From: AC-32 sp963821495 | GTDB taxonomy: Bacteria > Actinomycetota > Thermoleophilia > Gaiellales > Gaiellaceae | Direction of reading: 5' to 3' | Assembly: GCA_963821495.1 (NCBI GenBank) | Contig: CAWGEA010000003.1 | Span: 1,922,001 to 1,986,000, forward strand | Length of the DNA stretch: 64,000 nt | Part shown: positions 49,204 through 57,384 of the stretch, in pieces | Layout of the letters: each line of letters starts with the position of its first letter | How positions within the stretch are numbered: the first letter of the stretch is position 1 | Translations under genes and position numbers: made by a program | Notes under the pieces: generated by a model | The model's input: only the letters and a program-made list of their open reading frames with translations | What the model was told of the DNA's origin: nothing | Database searches by the model: none

Positions 49204-50211
49204 TCAGCGGAAGACTTCGGCCGAGCAGCCGAAGACGAGCGCCGCATGCACGTCTTGCGGCTCCACACCCGCGAGCGACGGGTGCTCCAGGTCGACCTCG
49301 ACGTCCGGCCACCGCTCGAGGCCGAGCGCCGCTGCGCCCTCGTCCGAGCCGAAGCAGAGGAGGCTCGAGACGGCGACGACGTTGCGCTTCCCGCCGCTAC
49401 GCCGGGCGATCCCTTCCAGCTCGCGCAGCTCCTCGAGCGGGTCGATGCGCACGTTCGAGTCAGAGCCGATGCAGATGCCGATTCCACGTTGGCAGAGCGC
49501 CTCCACCCGGGCGAAGCCGTCGCCGAGGTTCGCTTCCGTGGTCGGGCAGACACAGACCCGGGCGCCCGCCTCGGCGAGCAGGTCGAGCTCGCGGTCGTCG
49601 GCGTGCGTCGCGTGGATCACCGTCGCGTGCGGGCCGAGGCAGCCAGCCTCGGCCAGCAGCTCGATCGGGCGCAGGCCGTGCTCGGCCATGCATTCCTCGA
49701 TTTCGCGCGGCTGCTCGTCGGCGTGGACGTGCAACGGCAGCGACTCGGCGGCGGCGTAGCGACCGAGCTCCTCGAGCCACTCGCGCGAGCAGGCGCGGAC
49801 GGAGTGGGGGGCGAGGCCGACGCGCAGACCCGTCTCGCGCACAGCCTCGAGCTGCGACAGGTACTCGGCGACCGACTCCTGCCGGAAGCGGTCGATCCCG
49901 CCGCGCCCGTAGGCCGCCAGCAGCAGGACCAGCTCGATCCTCGCCTCCGCGGCAGCCTCCACGGCCGCCTGCGCCTCCGCGCGGCCCAGGTAGTGGAACT
50001 CGCCGACCGCGGTGTAGCCGGCCGCGAGCATCTCGCGGTAGAACTCGACGTAGCCGGCTCGCACCTGCTCGACGCTCAAGCCCTCCGCCAGCGAGAGCAT
50101 CGCCTTGCGCCAGCCCCAGAAGTCGTCCCCCTCAGTGCGGCCGCGCAGCGCGCGCTGAAACGCGTGCGAGTGGGCGTTCACGAACCCCGGTAGCGAGAGG
50201 GTCTCGGCCAT
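49204..50211 (-). CDS. Amidohydrolase, formimidoylglutamate deiminase-like
   Basis: The 335-residue protein has the metal site HSHAFQRALRGR near the start, HVHADEQPRE and HATHADD in the middle and SDSNVRIDPLEELREL near the end, matching the HutF/ATZ-TRZ group of the amidohydrolase superfamily. HutF converts N-formimidoyl-glutamate to N-formylglutamate and ammonia in histidine breakdown. The protein is about 100 residues shorter than typical HutF, missing most of the N-terminal beta-sandwich. No other hut genes are near, so the substrate is uncertain. It lies 163 bp right of the element. Confidence 0.75.
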   Translation of the reverse strand: MAETLSLPGFVNAHSHAFQRALRGRTEGDDFWGWRKAMLSLAEGLSVEQVRAGYVEFYREMLAAGYTAVGEFHYLGRAEAQAAVEAAAEARIELVLLLAAYGRGGIDRFRQESVAEYLSQLEAVRETGLRVGLAPHSVRACSREWLEELGRYAAAESLPLHVHADEQPREIEECMAEHGLRPIELLAEAGCLGPHATVIHATHADDRELDLLAEAGARVCVCPTTEANLGDGFARVEALCQRGIGICIGSDSNVRIDPLEELRELEGIARRSGGKRNVVAVSSLLCFGSDEGAAALGLERWPDVEVDLEHPSLAGVEPQDVHAALVFGCSAEVFR

Positions 50212-50228
50212 CGCCGTATCCTGTCACC

Positions 50229-50777
50229 GTGGCCGCACGAGCCGTACCGGCGCCGCTGGCGCAGATCCCGAACCTGCTGACGATCGCGCGCCTCGTCCTG
50301 ATTCCGATCTTCGTGGCGCTGCTGCTGAGCGCCGACGGCGGTCACAGCTGGCCCGCGGCGATCGTGTTCGGCGTGGCCGGCGTCACGGACCAGGTCGACG
50401 GCTGGCTTGCGAGGCGCTGGCGCGTGGAGTCGAGCTTCGGCAAGGTGGCCGACCCGCTGGCCGACCGGCTGATGATCGACGCGGCCGTGATCCTGCTCTG
50501 GCACGCCGACCGCCTGCCCTGGGTCGCGCTCGCGATCCCGGTGCGCGACGTGGCCCTCGTCGCCGGGTACAAGCTCGTCGTGGGCCGCGGCTACGACTTC
50601 GCGGTCAACCTCGCCGGCAAGGCGGCCACGTGGCTGCTCTACGCGTCGCTGGGCTTCGTGATGTGCACGAGCAAGGGCACGGACTGGCCGCTCTGGATCT
50701 TCTGGGCCGGCGTCGTGCTGGCGGGGATCTCGCTCGCCGGCTACCTGCTCAAGGCGCGGCGGGAGGTGCACGCGTGA
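50229..50777 (+). CDS. CDP-alcohol phosphatidyltransferase family protein
   Basis: The 182-residue integral membrane protein has the full catalytic motif D-x2-DG-x2-AR-x8-G-x3-D-x3-D in DQVDGWLARRWRVESSFGKV followed by ADPLADR. The family exchanges CMP for an alcohol such as glycerol-3-phosphate or inositol phosphate to make phospholipids. The length fits PgsA. GTG 50229 is the start; an upstream open frame was rejected because it is antisense to the amidohydrolase. It is coupled by GTGA with the next gene. Confidence 0.87.
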   Translation: MAARAVPAPLAQIPNLLTIARLVLIPIFVALLLSADGGHSWPAAIVFGVAGVTDQVDGWLARRWRVESSFGKVADPLADRLMIDAAVILLWHADRLPWVALAIPVRDVALVAGYKLVVGRGYDFAVNLAGKAATWLLYASLGFVMCTSKGTDWPLWIFWAGVVLAGISLAGYLLKARREVHA

Positions 50778-53296
50778 AGGCCGTGGTGATGGCCGGGGGC
50801 GAGGGCACGCGCCTGCGCCCGCTGACCTCGAACCAGCCGAAGCCGATGGTGCCGATCGTCGGCAAGCCGTGCATGGAGCACATCCTCGAGCTCCTGAAGC
50901 AGCACGGGCTCGAGGACGTGATCGTGACCGTCGCCTTCATGCCGCAGGCGATTCGCAGCTACTTCGGCAGCGGCGACAACCTGGGGCTGAACGTCGAGTA
51001 CTCCGTCGAGGAGTCGCCACTCGGCACCGCCGGTTCGGTGCGGCTCGCCAGCGGGCGGTTGGACGAGACCTTCCTCGTCATCTCGGGCGATGCGCTCTGC
51101 GACGTCGACCTCACCGACATGATCCGCGCCCACCGCGAGAGGCGGGCCGCGGTCACCATCGGCCTGAAGTCGGTCGAGAACCCGCTCGAGTTCGGGATCG
51201 TCGTCACCGACGAGGAGGGGCGGATCGAGCGTTTCCTCGAGAAGCCGTCCTGGAGCCAGGTCTTCTCCGACACGATCAACACCGGCATCTACGTGCTCGA
51301 GCCGGAGGTGCTGCGGCACATCCCGACCGACGGCCCGTACGACTTCTCGAAGGAGCTCTTCCCGCTGTTGCTCGAGATGGGGCGGCCGATGTACGGCTAC
51401 GTCTTCGACGACTACTGGCAGGACATCGGCAACCTCGACCAGTTCCGCCAGGCGAACTTCGACGCGCTCGACGAGCATGTGCGGCTGAACATCACCGGGA
51501 TCCGGCTGCGCGGCAACGTCTGGCTGGGCGAGGGGGTGGAGGTGGACGATCTCGACGCGATCGAGGGGCCGGCCTACCTCGGCAACTACTGCCGCGTGGC
51601 GCCCGACGCGACCGTCGGTCCCTACTCCGTGCTCGGCTCGAGCGTCACCCTGCTCGAGCGCGCCCGTACCGAGCGCTCCGTGATCGACGCGGCGACGCAC
51701 CTCGGGCGCAGCGCGCGCGTCGAGGGGGCCGTCGTCGGCCGCGCCTGCGACATCCGCGCGCACGCGCACGTCCAGGAGGGCGCGGCGATCGGGGACGAGG
51801 TGACGCTGGGCGCGCAGAGCGCCGTCCTGCCGCAGGTCCGGATCTACCCGTACAAGGAGGTCGAGACCGGCGCGCAGATCCACGAGAGCCTGATCTGGGA
51901 GTCGCGTGCGTCGTCGAACCTGTTCGGCAAGGAGGGCGTCTCCGGCCTGGTCAACGTCGACCTCACGCCCGAGACGGCAGTCCGCCTGGCCGCGGCGCTC
52001 GGCACCGCGCTGAAGCGCGGCGCGCGCGTGGTCGCGAGCCGCGAGTCGCCGGCGGCCTGCCGGATGATCAAGCGCGCGATGATCTCCGGCCTCAACTCGA
52101 CGGGCGTCGACGTCGCCGACCTGCGCGTGCTCCCCGCTGCCGTTAGCCGGCACCTGCTGAAGAGTCAGGGGTACGACGCCGGCTTCCACGTCGGCGTCAA
52201 CTACGCGGATCCGGAGGTGCTCGAGATCCGCTTCTACGAACAGCCGGGTATCCAGCTGACGGCGGGGCTGCAGAAGGAGATCGAGAAGCACTTCACGCGC
52301 CTCGAGCTGCGGCGCGCGGCCTTCAATGCCGTCGGAGCGGTGAGCTATCCGGCCCGCGTGCGCGAGGGCTACGCACAGGATCTGCTCGCGAGCCTCGACG
52401 TGGAGGCGATCCGCAAGCGCGGGTACCGGATCGTGGTCGACTACGGCTACTCCGCCAGCTCCTACGTGCTGCCGCTGTTGCTCGGGTCGCTCGGGGTCGA
52501 GGCCGTCGGCGCCCACGGGTTCGCCGCCGACGCCGGCGAGCCGCGCACCGGGCTGCGCGAGGCCGTCGGCCAGGCGAAACGGCTGGTGACGGCGATCGGC
52601 GCCGAGTTCGGCGTCGTCTTCGACCGGGCGGGCGAGCGACTCTTCCTGATCGACGAGCAGGCGCACGAGATCCCGGTCGAGCAGGCGCTTCTGCTCTTCC
52701 TGCGGCTGATGGGCTCCGACGGGCGCCAGGGCAAGCTCGCCTTCCCGATCACCGTGACGAGCCACGTCGAGGAGCTCGTCGCCGGCAGCGGCCTGGAGGT
52801 GATCCGCACGCCGGCCTCGCTCGCCGAGCTGACCAAGGCCGCGGCCGAGGACGGCGTCATCTTCGCGGGTGCCGTCGGAGGCGGCTACGTCTTCCCCGAG
52901 TTCCTGCCCGCCTACGACGCGGTGGCGAGCCTCTGCAAGCTGCTCGAGCTGCTGGCGCCGGTCGAGCGGCCGCTGTCGGAGCTCGTAGCCGAGCTGCCGG
53001 CGAGCACGCTCGTGCACCGGCAGGTGCCGTGCCCGTGGTCGTTGAAGGGAACCGTGATGCGGGTCCTGACCGAGCGGCTGCGCGACCGCGACGTCGACCT
53101 CCTGGACGGGATCAAGGTCTTCGACGAGCGCGGCTGGGCGCAGGTGCTGCCGGACCCGGACGAGCCGCTCGTTCACGTCTACGCGGAGGGCGCGACGACC
53201 GAGGCGTCGGCGGAGCTCGAGGCCGAGCTGCGCGGGATGGTCGAGGAGATCATGCAGACCGAAGGCGCGGCGACGCCGGCCGGAACCTCAAGCTGA
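50774..53296 (+). CDS. Fusion: sugar nucleotidyltransferase, beta-helix and phosphomannomutase-like domains
   Basis: The 840-residue protein starts with VKAVVMAGGEGTRLRPLTSNQPKPM (nucleotidyltransferase, residues 1-230). A left-handed beta-helix follows (about 250-375), then three phosphohexomutase-like domains (about 385-830). The mutase phosphoserine loop reads VVASRESPAACRM rather than TASHNP, as in other members of this fusion family, and the last domain keeps the phosphate-binding end. Together these could convert hexose-6-phosphate to a nucleotide-sugar, supplying the glycan locus. GTG 50774 overlaps the previous stop. Confidence 0.87.
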   Translation: MKAVVMAGGEGTRLRPLTSNQPKPMVPIVGKPCMEHILELLKQHGLEDVIVTVAFMPQAIRSYFGSGDNLGLNVEYSVEESPLGTAGSVRLASGRLDETFLVISGDALCDVDLTDMIRAHRERRAAVTIGLKSVENPLEFGIVVTDEEGRIERFLEKPSWSQVFSDTINTGIYVLEPEVLRHIPTDGPYDFSKELFPLLLEMGRPMYGYVFDDYWQDIGNLDQFRQANFDALDEHVRLNITGIRLRGNVWLGEGVEVDDLDAIEGPAYLGNYCRVAPDATVGPYSVLGSSVTLLERARTERSVIDAATHLGRSARVEGAVVGRACDIRAHAHVQEGAAIGDEVTLGAQSAVLPQVRIYPYKEVETGAQIHESLIWESRASSNLFGKEGVSGLVNVDLTPETAVRLAAALGTALKRGARVVASRESPAACRMIKRAMISGLNSTGVDVADLRVLPAAVSRHLLKSQGYDAGFHVGVNYADPEVLEIRFYEQPGIQLTAGLQKEIEKHFTRLELRRAAFNAVGAVSYPARVREGYAQDLLASLDVEAIRKRGYRIVVDYGYSASSYVLPLLLGSLGVEAVGAHGFAADAGEPRTGLREAVGQAKRLVTAIGAEFGVVFDRAGERLFLIDEQAHEIPVEQALLLFLRLMGSDGRQGKLAFPITVTSHVEELVAGSGLEVIRTPASLAELTKAAAEDGVIFAGAVGGGYVFPEFLPAYDAVASLCKLLELLAPVERPLSELVAELPASTLVHRQVPCPWSLKGTVMRVLTERLRDRDVDLLDGIKVFDERGWAQVLPDPDEPLVHVYAEGATTEASAELEAELRGMVEEIMQTEGAATPAGTSS

Positions 53297-53360
53297 GGTT
53301 GACCCTTCGGGGTCCTTCTGCTTGACTACGAGCGCCCTCGCCAGCGGACGAAAGGCTCAC

Positions 53361-53609
53361 GTGGAACCGTTTCCCGATCTCGGCTCGCTCTCCGACGACG
53401 ACCTCAAGCAGCTGATCGACGAGTTGACGAAGGAAGAGCTCGAGGTCTCGTACCGGAGGCGCATCCTCCACGGCAAGATCGACCTGCTGCGTGCCGAGCT
53501 GCAGGCACGGCTGAAGGGGACCGGGGGGAAGGGCGTGCTCGAGAAGGTCGACGTCGACCGGCTCGCCGCCATCCTCGCCGGCAAGGCAGCCCCGCCCGCC
53601 GGCGAGTAG
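53361..53609 (+). CDS. RsiG-like anti-sigma protein with one c-di-GMP motif
   Basis: The 82-residue helical protein carries E26-x3-S30-x2-R33-x3-H37-x3-D41 (EELEVSYRRRILHGKID). This matches the E-x3-S-x2-R-x3-Q-x3-D c-di-GMP signature of RsiG, with His replacing Gln. Streptomyces RsiG has two such motifs in one chain; single-motif homologues that work as homodimers are described from deep-branching actinobacteria. RsiG holds the sigma factor WhiG inactive when c-di-GMP is bound. No whiG is visible nearby. GTG 53361 with AAAGG 6 bases upstream is preferred over TTG 53322. Confidence 0.72.
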   Translation: MEPFPDLGSLSDDDLKQLIDELTKEELEVSYRRRILHGKIDLLRAELQARLKGTGGKGVLEKVDVDRLAAILAGKAAPPAGE

Positions 53610-54077
53610 ATGAGCCACATCTACTGTCCCGAGTGCGGGTTCCAGAACCCGGAGGCCGCGAACTACTGCTCGAGGTGCGGCACCCTGCTGGTGAAGGAGG
53701 AGCCGGGCTCGGAGACGACCATGAGCTACACGCCCGAGGAGGCGGAGGAGGGGGGCCTCCTGACGCTGGAGGAGCTCGGAGCCGAAGGCCCCGCGCTCGT
53801 CGTCCGCTCCGGGGGCGGACGCGCCGGCGAGCACTTCGTCCCGCAGGGCGAGCGAACGACGATCGGCCGCTCTCCCGACTGCGACATCTTCCTCGACGAC
53901 GTGACCGTCTCCCGCAAGCACGCGGTGCTCTTGCACAAGGACGACGCGTTCTTCATCGAGGACCAGGGCAGCCTGAACGGCACCTTCCTGAACCGCCGCC
54001 GCATCGAGTCGGGCCGGCTGGAGAACGGCGACGAGCTCCAGATCGGCAAGTACAAGCTCAGCTTCCTGGAGAAATGA
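53610..54077 (+). CDS. Zinc-ribbon plus FHA-domain protein, GarA/OdhI-like
   Basis: The 155-residue protein opens with a zinc ribbon (CPECGFQNPEAANYCSRCG), then has a linker GSETTMSYTPEE and an FHA domain (about 65-150) with TTIGRSPDCDIFLDDVTVSRKHA and GSLNGTFLNRR. The ETT motif before an FHA domain is what Ser/Thr kinases phosphorylate in GarA/OdhI, causing the FHA domain to bind its own tail and release 2-oxoglutarate-handling enzymes. Here a zinc ribbon is added. It lies directly before an FtsR-like gene, as garA does in mycobacteria. Confidence 0.85.
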   Translation: MSHIYCPECGFQNPEAANYCSRCGTLLVKEEPGSETTMSYTPEEAEEGGLLTLEELGAEGPALVVRSGGGRAGEHFVPQGERTTIGRSPDCDIFLDDVTVSRKHAVLLHKDDAFFIEDQGSLNGTFLNRRRIESGRLENGDELQIGKYKLSFLEK

Positions 54078-54772
54078 GCACGGCCGAGGCGACAACCGAG
54101 CGTGCCAGGCTGCTGACGATCGGCGCTGTCTGCAACCGCCTGCGGTCGGAGTTCCCCGACATCTCGATTTCGAAGATCCGCTACCTCGAGGACCAGGGAC
54201 TGCTCGCACCGCGGCGGACCCAGAGCGGCTACCGGCTGTTCAGCGAGGACGACGTCGAGCGGCTCGAGACGATCCTGCGTCTGCAGCGCGACGAGTTCCT
54301 GCCGCTGCGGGTGATCCGACAGGAGCTCGCCTCGCCGTCAGGCGCCGGCAAGGAGCGGCGCCGGCGCCGCGCGGTGGGGCTCGCGGATCCTGACGACGAG
54401 CTGGACCTGGGCGAGCTCTGCGAGCGGGCCGCGATCACGCGCGAGCTTGCGCGGGAGCTCGAGGAGTACGGCCTCCTGCAACCGCGCCGAGATGGCGGGG
54501 AGAAGCTCTACCCGGCGGGTGACGTCGACGTTGCGGTGGCGTGCTCGAAGCTCGCCCGCTTCGGCATCTCGGCCAGGCACCTGCGCACCTTCCGCACGGC
54601 GGCCGACCGCGAGGCCGGCCTGCTGGAGCAGCTCGTCGCGCCCTCGTTGCGCTCACGCAATCCCGAGCGGCGCGACGCGGCCGTCCAGCAGCTGCAGACG
54701 CTCGCCGAGGTGGCGCAGGAGCTCTCACAGCTCCTCTTCTGGCGCGACCTGCGGCAGGTCGCGAGCCACTGA
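54074..54772 (+). CDS. ftsR: MerR-family regulator, FtsR-like
   Basis: The 232-residue protein has an N-terminal MerR HTH (LTIGAVCNRLRSEFPDISISKIRYLEDQGLL, ending SGYRLFSEDDVERL). A second winged-helix-like region follows (ITRELARELEEYGLLQP to YPAGDVDVAVACSKL) and ends in a helical tail. This double-HTH layout and the position right after a GarA-like gene match FtsR, an activator of ftsZ in corynebacteria and mycobacteria. ATG 54074 overlaps the garA-like stop. The next gene starts one base before its end. Confidence 0.82.
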   Translation: MSTAEATTERARLLTIGAVCNRLRSEFPDISISKIRYLEDQGLLAPRRTQSGYRLFSEDDVERLETILRLQRDEFLPLRVIRQELASPSGAGKERRRRRAVGLADPDDELDLGELCERAAITRELARELEEYGLLQPRRDGGEKLYPAGDVDVAVACSKLARFGISARHLRTFRTAADREAGLLEQLVAPSLRSRNPERRDAAVQQLQTLAEVAQELSQLLFWRDLRQVASH

Positions 54773-55293
54773 TGGGGCTGGACGATCTCAAGGCACGGAT
54801 CCGCGACGTCCCGGACTTCCCCGAGCCCGGGATCGTCTTCAAGGACATCATGCCGCTGCTCGGCGACTCGTCCTCGCTGCACGAGGTGACCGACCTGATC
54901 GCCGAGTGGGCCGAGCCCCGCCGGCCCGATCTCATCCTCGGCGCCGAAGCGCGCGGCTTCATCCTCGGCGCGACGGTGGCCTACAAGCTCGGCTGCGGTT
55001 TCGTCGCGGCTCGGCGGCCGGGGAAGCTGCCCTGGAAGACCGTCAGCGCCACGTACGCGCTCGAGTACGGCGAGAACTCCCTCGAGCTTCATGCGGACGC
55101 GATCTCGCAGGCACAGCGCGTGCTCGTCCACGACGACGTGCTCGCCACCGGCGGCACCGCGCGCGCGATCTGCGACCTCGCGGAGCAGCTCGGCGGCGAG
55201 ATCATCGGCGTCGCGTTCGTGATCGAGCTGGACTTCCTCGAGGGCCGCAAGCAGCTCGACGGCCACGACGTCCACTCGCTGATCCGCTACTAG
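54772..55293 (+). CDS. apt: Adenine phosphoribosyltransferase
   Basis: The 173-residue protein has the whole Apt pattern: IRDVPDFPEPGIVFKDIMPLL, LILGAEARGFILGA, RRPGKLPWKTVSATYALEYG and the PRPP-binding loop VLVHDDVLATGGTA. It makes AMP from adenine and PRPP in purine salvage. The start overlaps the FtsR stop (TGATG), so it belongs to the same transcript, an unusual partner for cell-division regulators. Confidence 0.95.
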   Translation: MGLDDLKARIRDVPDFPEPGIVFKDIMPLLGDSSSLHEVTDLIAEWAEPRRPDLILGAEARGFILGATVAYKLGCGFVAARRPGKLPWKTVSATYALEYGENSLELHADAISQAQRVLVHDDVLATGGTARAICDLAEQLGGEIIGVAFVIELDFLEGRKQLDGHDVHSLIRY

Positions 55294-55332
55294 CTCACGT
55301 TCGGCGTCCGCGGCGCCGACTACAACTGCGTC

Positions 55333-55938
55333 ATGTACGACGCGCTCACGACCCGGTACACGTTCTCGTGCCCGGAGCGGGGGGAGGCGCGGGTCGCGCT
55401 GTCCTCGTTCCGGCGGGTCGAACAGCTGCCCGGGCCCGCGCAGCCCGCGGTCTTCGAGGTCGAGTTCGGCTGCGCCTGCGGCCACGAGCACCCTGGGCTC
55501 GTTTCGCACGACGACCTCGACTGGGCGCCGCTCGGGCTCGGCGGCGTCGCGACCTACGTGAACTTGATGACGGCAACTGTGGATCCCGTCGACGTTGAGC
55601 TCGCCGACCTCGCCGCACGCCGGATCCAGGCCGGCGAGTGGCCCTGGAGCTTCTTCTGCTACGCCGAGGAGCGTCCGCGTCCGGTCTTCCCGTCTGCGTT
55701 CGTCCTCCTGGCTCCGAGCGGGAGCGGGGAGGAGGTCGGCCTCGCGGTGCGCTGCCCGGTCTGCGCGAGCATCTCGATCAACCTCGTCAGCGCGCAGCAC
55801 CTCGACGTGCCCTTCCACAACGACCGCGCGGTGGGCGTCGTGGAGCACGTCTTCGCCGCCGACGCGGAGCGCGTGGTGAAGGAGTTCGCCGCCGAGCTCT
55901 ACTCGGGGCGCTTCGACAACCGCCGCCTCGCGCTCTAG
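55333..55938 (+). CDS. Hypothetical cytosolic protein of 201 residues
   Basis: The protein has two cysteine pairs, FGCACGHEHPG (about residues 50-60) and VRCPVCASISINLV (about 140-152), probably forming zinc sites. Its sequence is otherwise soluble, with GEWPWSFFCYAEE in the middle. It resembles small conserved actinobacterial proteins of unknown role. It is transcribed in the same direction as apt, 39 bp downstream. Confidence 0.6.
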   Translation: MYDALTTRYTFSCPERGEARVALSSFRRVEQLPGPAQPAVFEVEFGCACGHEHPGLVSHDDLDWAPLGLGGVATYVNLMTATVDPVDVELADLAARRIQAGEWPWSFFCYAEERPRPVFPSAFVLLAPSGSGEEVGLAVRCPVCASISINLVSAQHLDVPFHNDRAVGVVEHVFAADAERVVKEFAAELYSGRFDNRRLAL

Positions 55939-55958
55939 GCGGTTCACATCCGGGAATC

Positions 55959-55974
55959 AGGGGTACGAACCCCT
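55959..55974 (+). other. Hairpin upstream of the membrane protein gene
   Basis: AGGGGT-ACGA-ACCCCT forms a 6-bp stem with a 4-base loop just before the GGAGG ribosome-binding site of the gene at 55988. It could be a small attenuator or the end of the previous transcript. Confidence 0.4.
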
Positions 55975-55987
55975 CGGAGGTGGTGCC

Positions 55988-56596
55988 ATGTACGGCTTGA
56001 CACGTGGAACGATCACATTGCTGGGCGCTGGGGTCGCCGGCCTTCTCGTCTGGCTGGCAACGCAGATCAGCAACGGCACGAACGGCGGCTACTGGGCTAT
56101 CTACGGGCTGATCGCCGCAGCCGGGCTCGTGATGGCGTTTTCACAGATCCTCGGCGGCTGGACGAAGTGGGGGTTGCCCAGGCTCTCGCTGAACGTCTTC
56201 CTGATCGCCTTCATCCCGGTGCTCGTCGTGGCCGGATGGGTGCTGCTGGCGACGCAGCCGGATCCGAACTGGTTCCGCGGGCACGTCCGCGGTTGGTCGA
56301 ACGACCTCGGCATCGAGGGGCTCGTCGCCGACCTGGGCGAGTACGTCGCGGTGCTCGGGTTCGGGATCGGCCTCGTCTTCGGCTTCACATTCGACACGTC
56401 GGGGCCGGCGGTTCACGGGGCGTTCGGCCGCCGTCGCCGCGTGGCGGCCGTCCCCGCGGGCGGCGCAGCTCCTCCGCCCGAGGACGCCGCAACCACGCGC
56501 GAGGAGCGTGAGGCCGCAATCGCCGACGAGGACGCGCCGGAGCGCGACCTCGAGCGCGAGCGTGAGCTCGATCGCGAGCGCGTCCGGACCGACTAG
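55988..56596 (+). CDS. Hypothetical four-helix membrane protein with a charged tail
   Basis: The 202-residue protein has hydrophobic segments at about 8-26, 35-55, 68-88 and 113-133, then a 65-residue tail rich in Glu, Arg and Asp (REEREAAIADEDAPERD). The layout of small four-helix proteins with a charged cytosolic tail is common in actinobacteria, but no family is recognised. GGAGGTGG lies 5 bases before ATG 55988. A strong hairpin follows. Confidence 0.65.
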   Translation: MYGLTRGTITLLGAGVAGLLVWLATQISNGTNGGYWAIYGLIAAAGLVMAFSQILGGWTKWGLPRLSLNVFLIAFIPVLVVAGWVLLATQPDPNWFRGHVRGWSNDLGIEGLVADLGEYVAVLGFGIGLVFGFTFDTSGPAVHGAFGRRRRVAAVPAGGAAPPPEDAATTREEREAAIADEDAPERDLERERELDRERVRTD

Positions 56597-56607
56597 ATCG
56601 TTCGTAT

Positions 56608-56641
56608 CCCGCTTCGTCCCTCCCCGGAGGGATGAAGCGGG
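56608..56641 (+). terminator. Strong hairpin after the membrane protein gene
   Basis: CCCGCTTCGTCCCTCC (56608-56623) pairs with GGAGGGATGAAGCGGG (56626-56641) around a 2-base gap, including one G-T wobble. It starts 12 bases after the stop. The T-run is weak, but the stem is the longest in the region. Confidence 0.7.
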
Positions 56642-56666
56642 TCGGACCGGTACCGATACACGGGCC

Positions 56667-56852
56667 ATGAGCGCCGCCCTCGAGAGCCACCGCCCCAAGC
56701 GCCTCGCCTTGCTGCTCGCGCAGTGCTCCGAGCCGACGGCGCCGCGTCGGCCGGCCTTCGACCGCCTACGTGAGAAGCTCGGGGCGAAGCTCGCGCGGGT
56801 GCTGGTCTTCGCGCTGGCGGGGAATCAGCGCCGGTCGGCGCGCCGCGGCTGA
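56667..56852 (+). CDS. Possible small protein of 61 residues
   Basis: The protein starts MSAALESHRPKRLALLLAQC and ends LARVLVFALAGNQRRSARRG. It is basic and alanine/leucine-rich. Its end overlaps the convergent membrane gene by 28 bp. No ribosome-binding site is evident, so this is a low-confidence gene. Confidence 0.35.
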   Translation: MSAALESHRPKRLALLLAQCSEPTAPRRPAFDRLREKLGAKLARVLVFALAGNQRRSARRG

Positions 56853-57046
56853 CGCTGCGGGTCGTCCGCGCCGTACGCCAGCACCAGCAGGTACACGAGG
56901 AACGTGATGACTGCGCCGAGGATGAACGCCGTTCCGCCGCTGACGCCGACGGCGAGCCCGCCGAGCCAGACGTAGACGCCGAACACGAGTCCCCAGAGGA
57001 ACGCCCAGAAGCCGTGCGAGAAGGCGGGGAGACGGAGGTGCGGCAC
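56825..57046 (-). CDS. Small membrane protein of 73 residues
   Basis: The protein begins at GTG 57046 (PHLRLPAFSHGFWAFLWGLVFGV) and has two or three hydrophobic segments (residues 11-32 and 38-62) before a basic end. It looks like a short integral membrane protein of unknown function, lying divergently from rpoD. Confidence 0.6.
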   Translation of the reverse strand: MPHLRLPAFSHGFWAFLWGLVFGVYVWLGGLAVGVSGGTAFILGAVITFLVYLLVLAYGADDPQRQPRRADRR

Positions 57047-57080
57047 GGGCGAACTCTATCGCGTCGCGGGACCGACGGAC

Positions 57081-57121
57081 TTATCCACAAGCTGCACGCC
57101 CTGCTGTGGAAATGTGGATAA
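57081..57121. promoter_or_regulatory. Two perfect inverted DnaA boxes plus a near-match
   Basis: TTATCCACA (57081-57089) and its reverse TGTGGATAA (57113-57121) match the DnaA consensus perfectly, and TGTGGAAAT (57105-57113) is a near-match. They lie upstream of rpoD and of the small membrane gene. DnaA is known to act as a transcription factor in bacteria, so direct control of rpoD is possible but unproven. Confidence 0.55.
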
Positions 57122-57129
57122 TTGAATTT

Positions 57130-57142
57130 CCGCAAATTGCGG
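57130..57142. promoter_or_regulatory. Palindrome CCGCAA-A-TTGCGG in the rpoD leader
   Basis: This is identical over 13 bp to the core of the element's operator at 41910-41926, where the arms extend to 8 bp. It lies 9 bp after the second DnaA box. Confidence 0.5.
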
Positions 57143-57365
57143 CCTCGGCGTGTGTCGACACCCTTGAACCGGCCTCCAGGTGGCCCTAGATTTCCCCTTG
57201 CGCCGAGCACGGAACCGGAGTAGGTCGAAGCCGAGTTCGAAGGCACTACCCGCAAGGGAAAGGTCAGCGAAAGCGGTGGACGAAACGGAAACCGGCTCGG
57301 CGAATTTTTTTGGTCCCGCGCGGCCGGCGGGGTGGAAGGAGCCCGTGGCAGCCTTCGATCTCAAC

Positions 57366-57384
57366 TTGACATAACGCCCGTTAT
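57366..57384 (+). promoter_or_regulatory. TTGACA overlapped by palindrome ATAACG-CC-CGTTAT
   Basis: TTGACA (57366-57371) is a consensus -35 element. The perfect 6+2+6 palindrome 57371-57384 follows directly, in the position of an operator that would block polymerase. No good -10 is visible 17 bp downstream, so promoter assignment is weak. Confidence 0.4.

Noticed and set aside
49089..50228. N-terminal extension of the CDP-alcohol phosphatidyltransferase frame
   Set aside because: It is antisense to the amidohydrolase and Arg/Pro/Ser-rich; the family starts at the membrane helix after GTG 50229.
57081..57121. Chromosomal origin of replication
   Set aside because: Only two perfect DnaA boxes are present and no dnaA, dnaN, gyrB or recF is nearby; a regulatory role is more likely.
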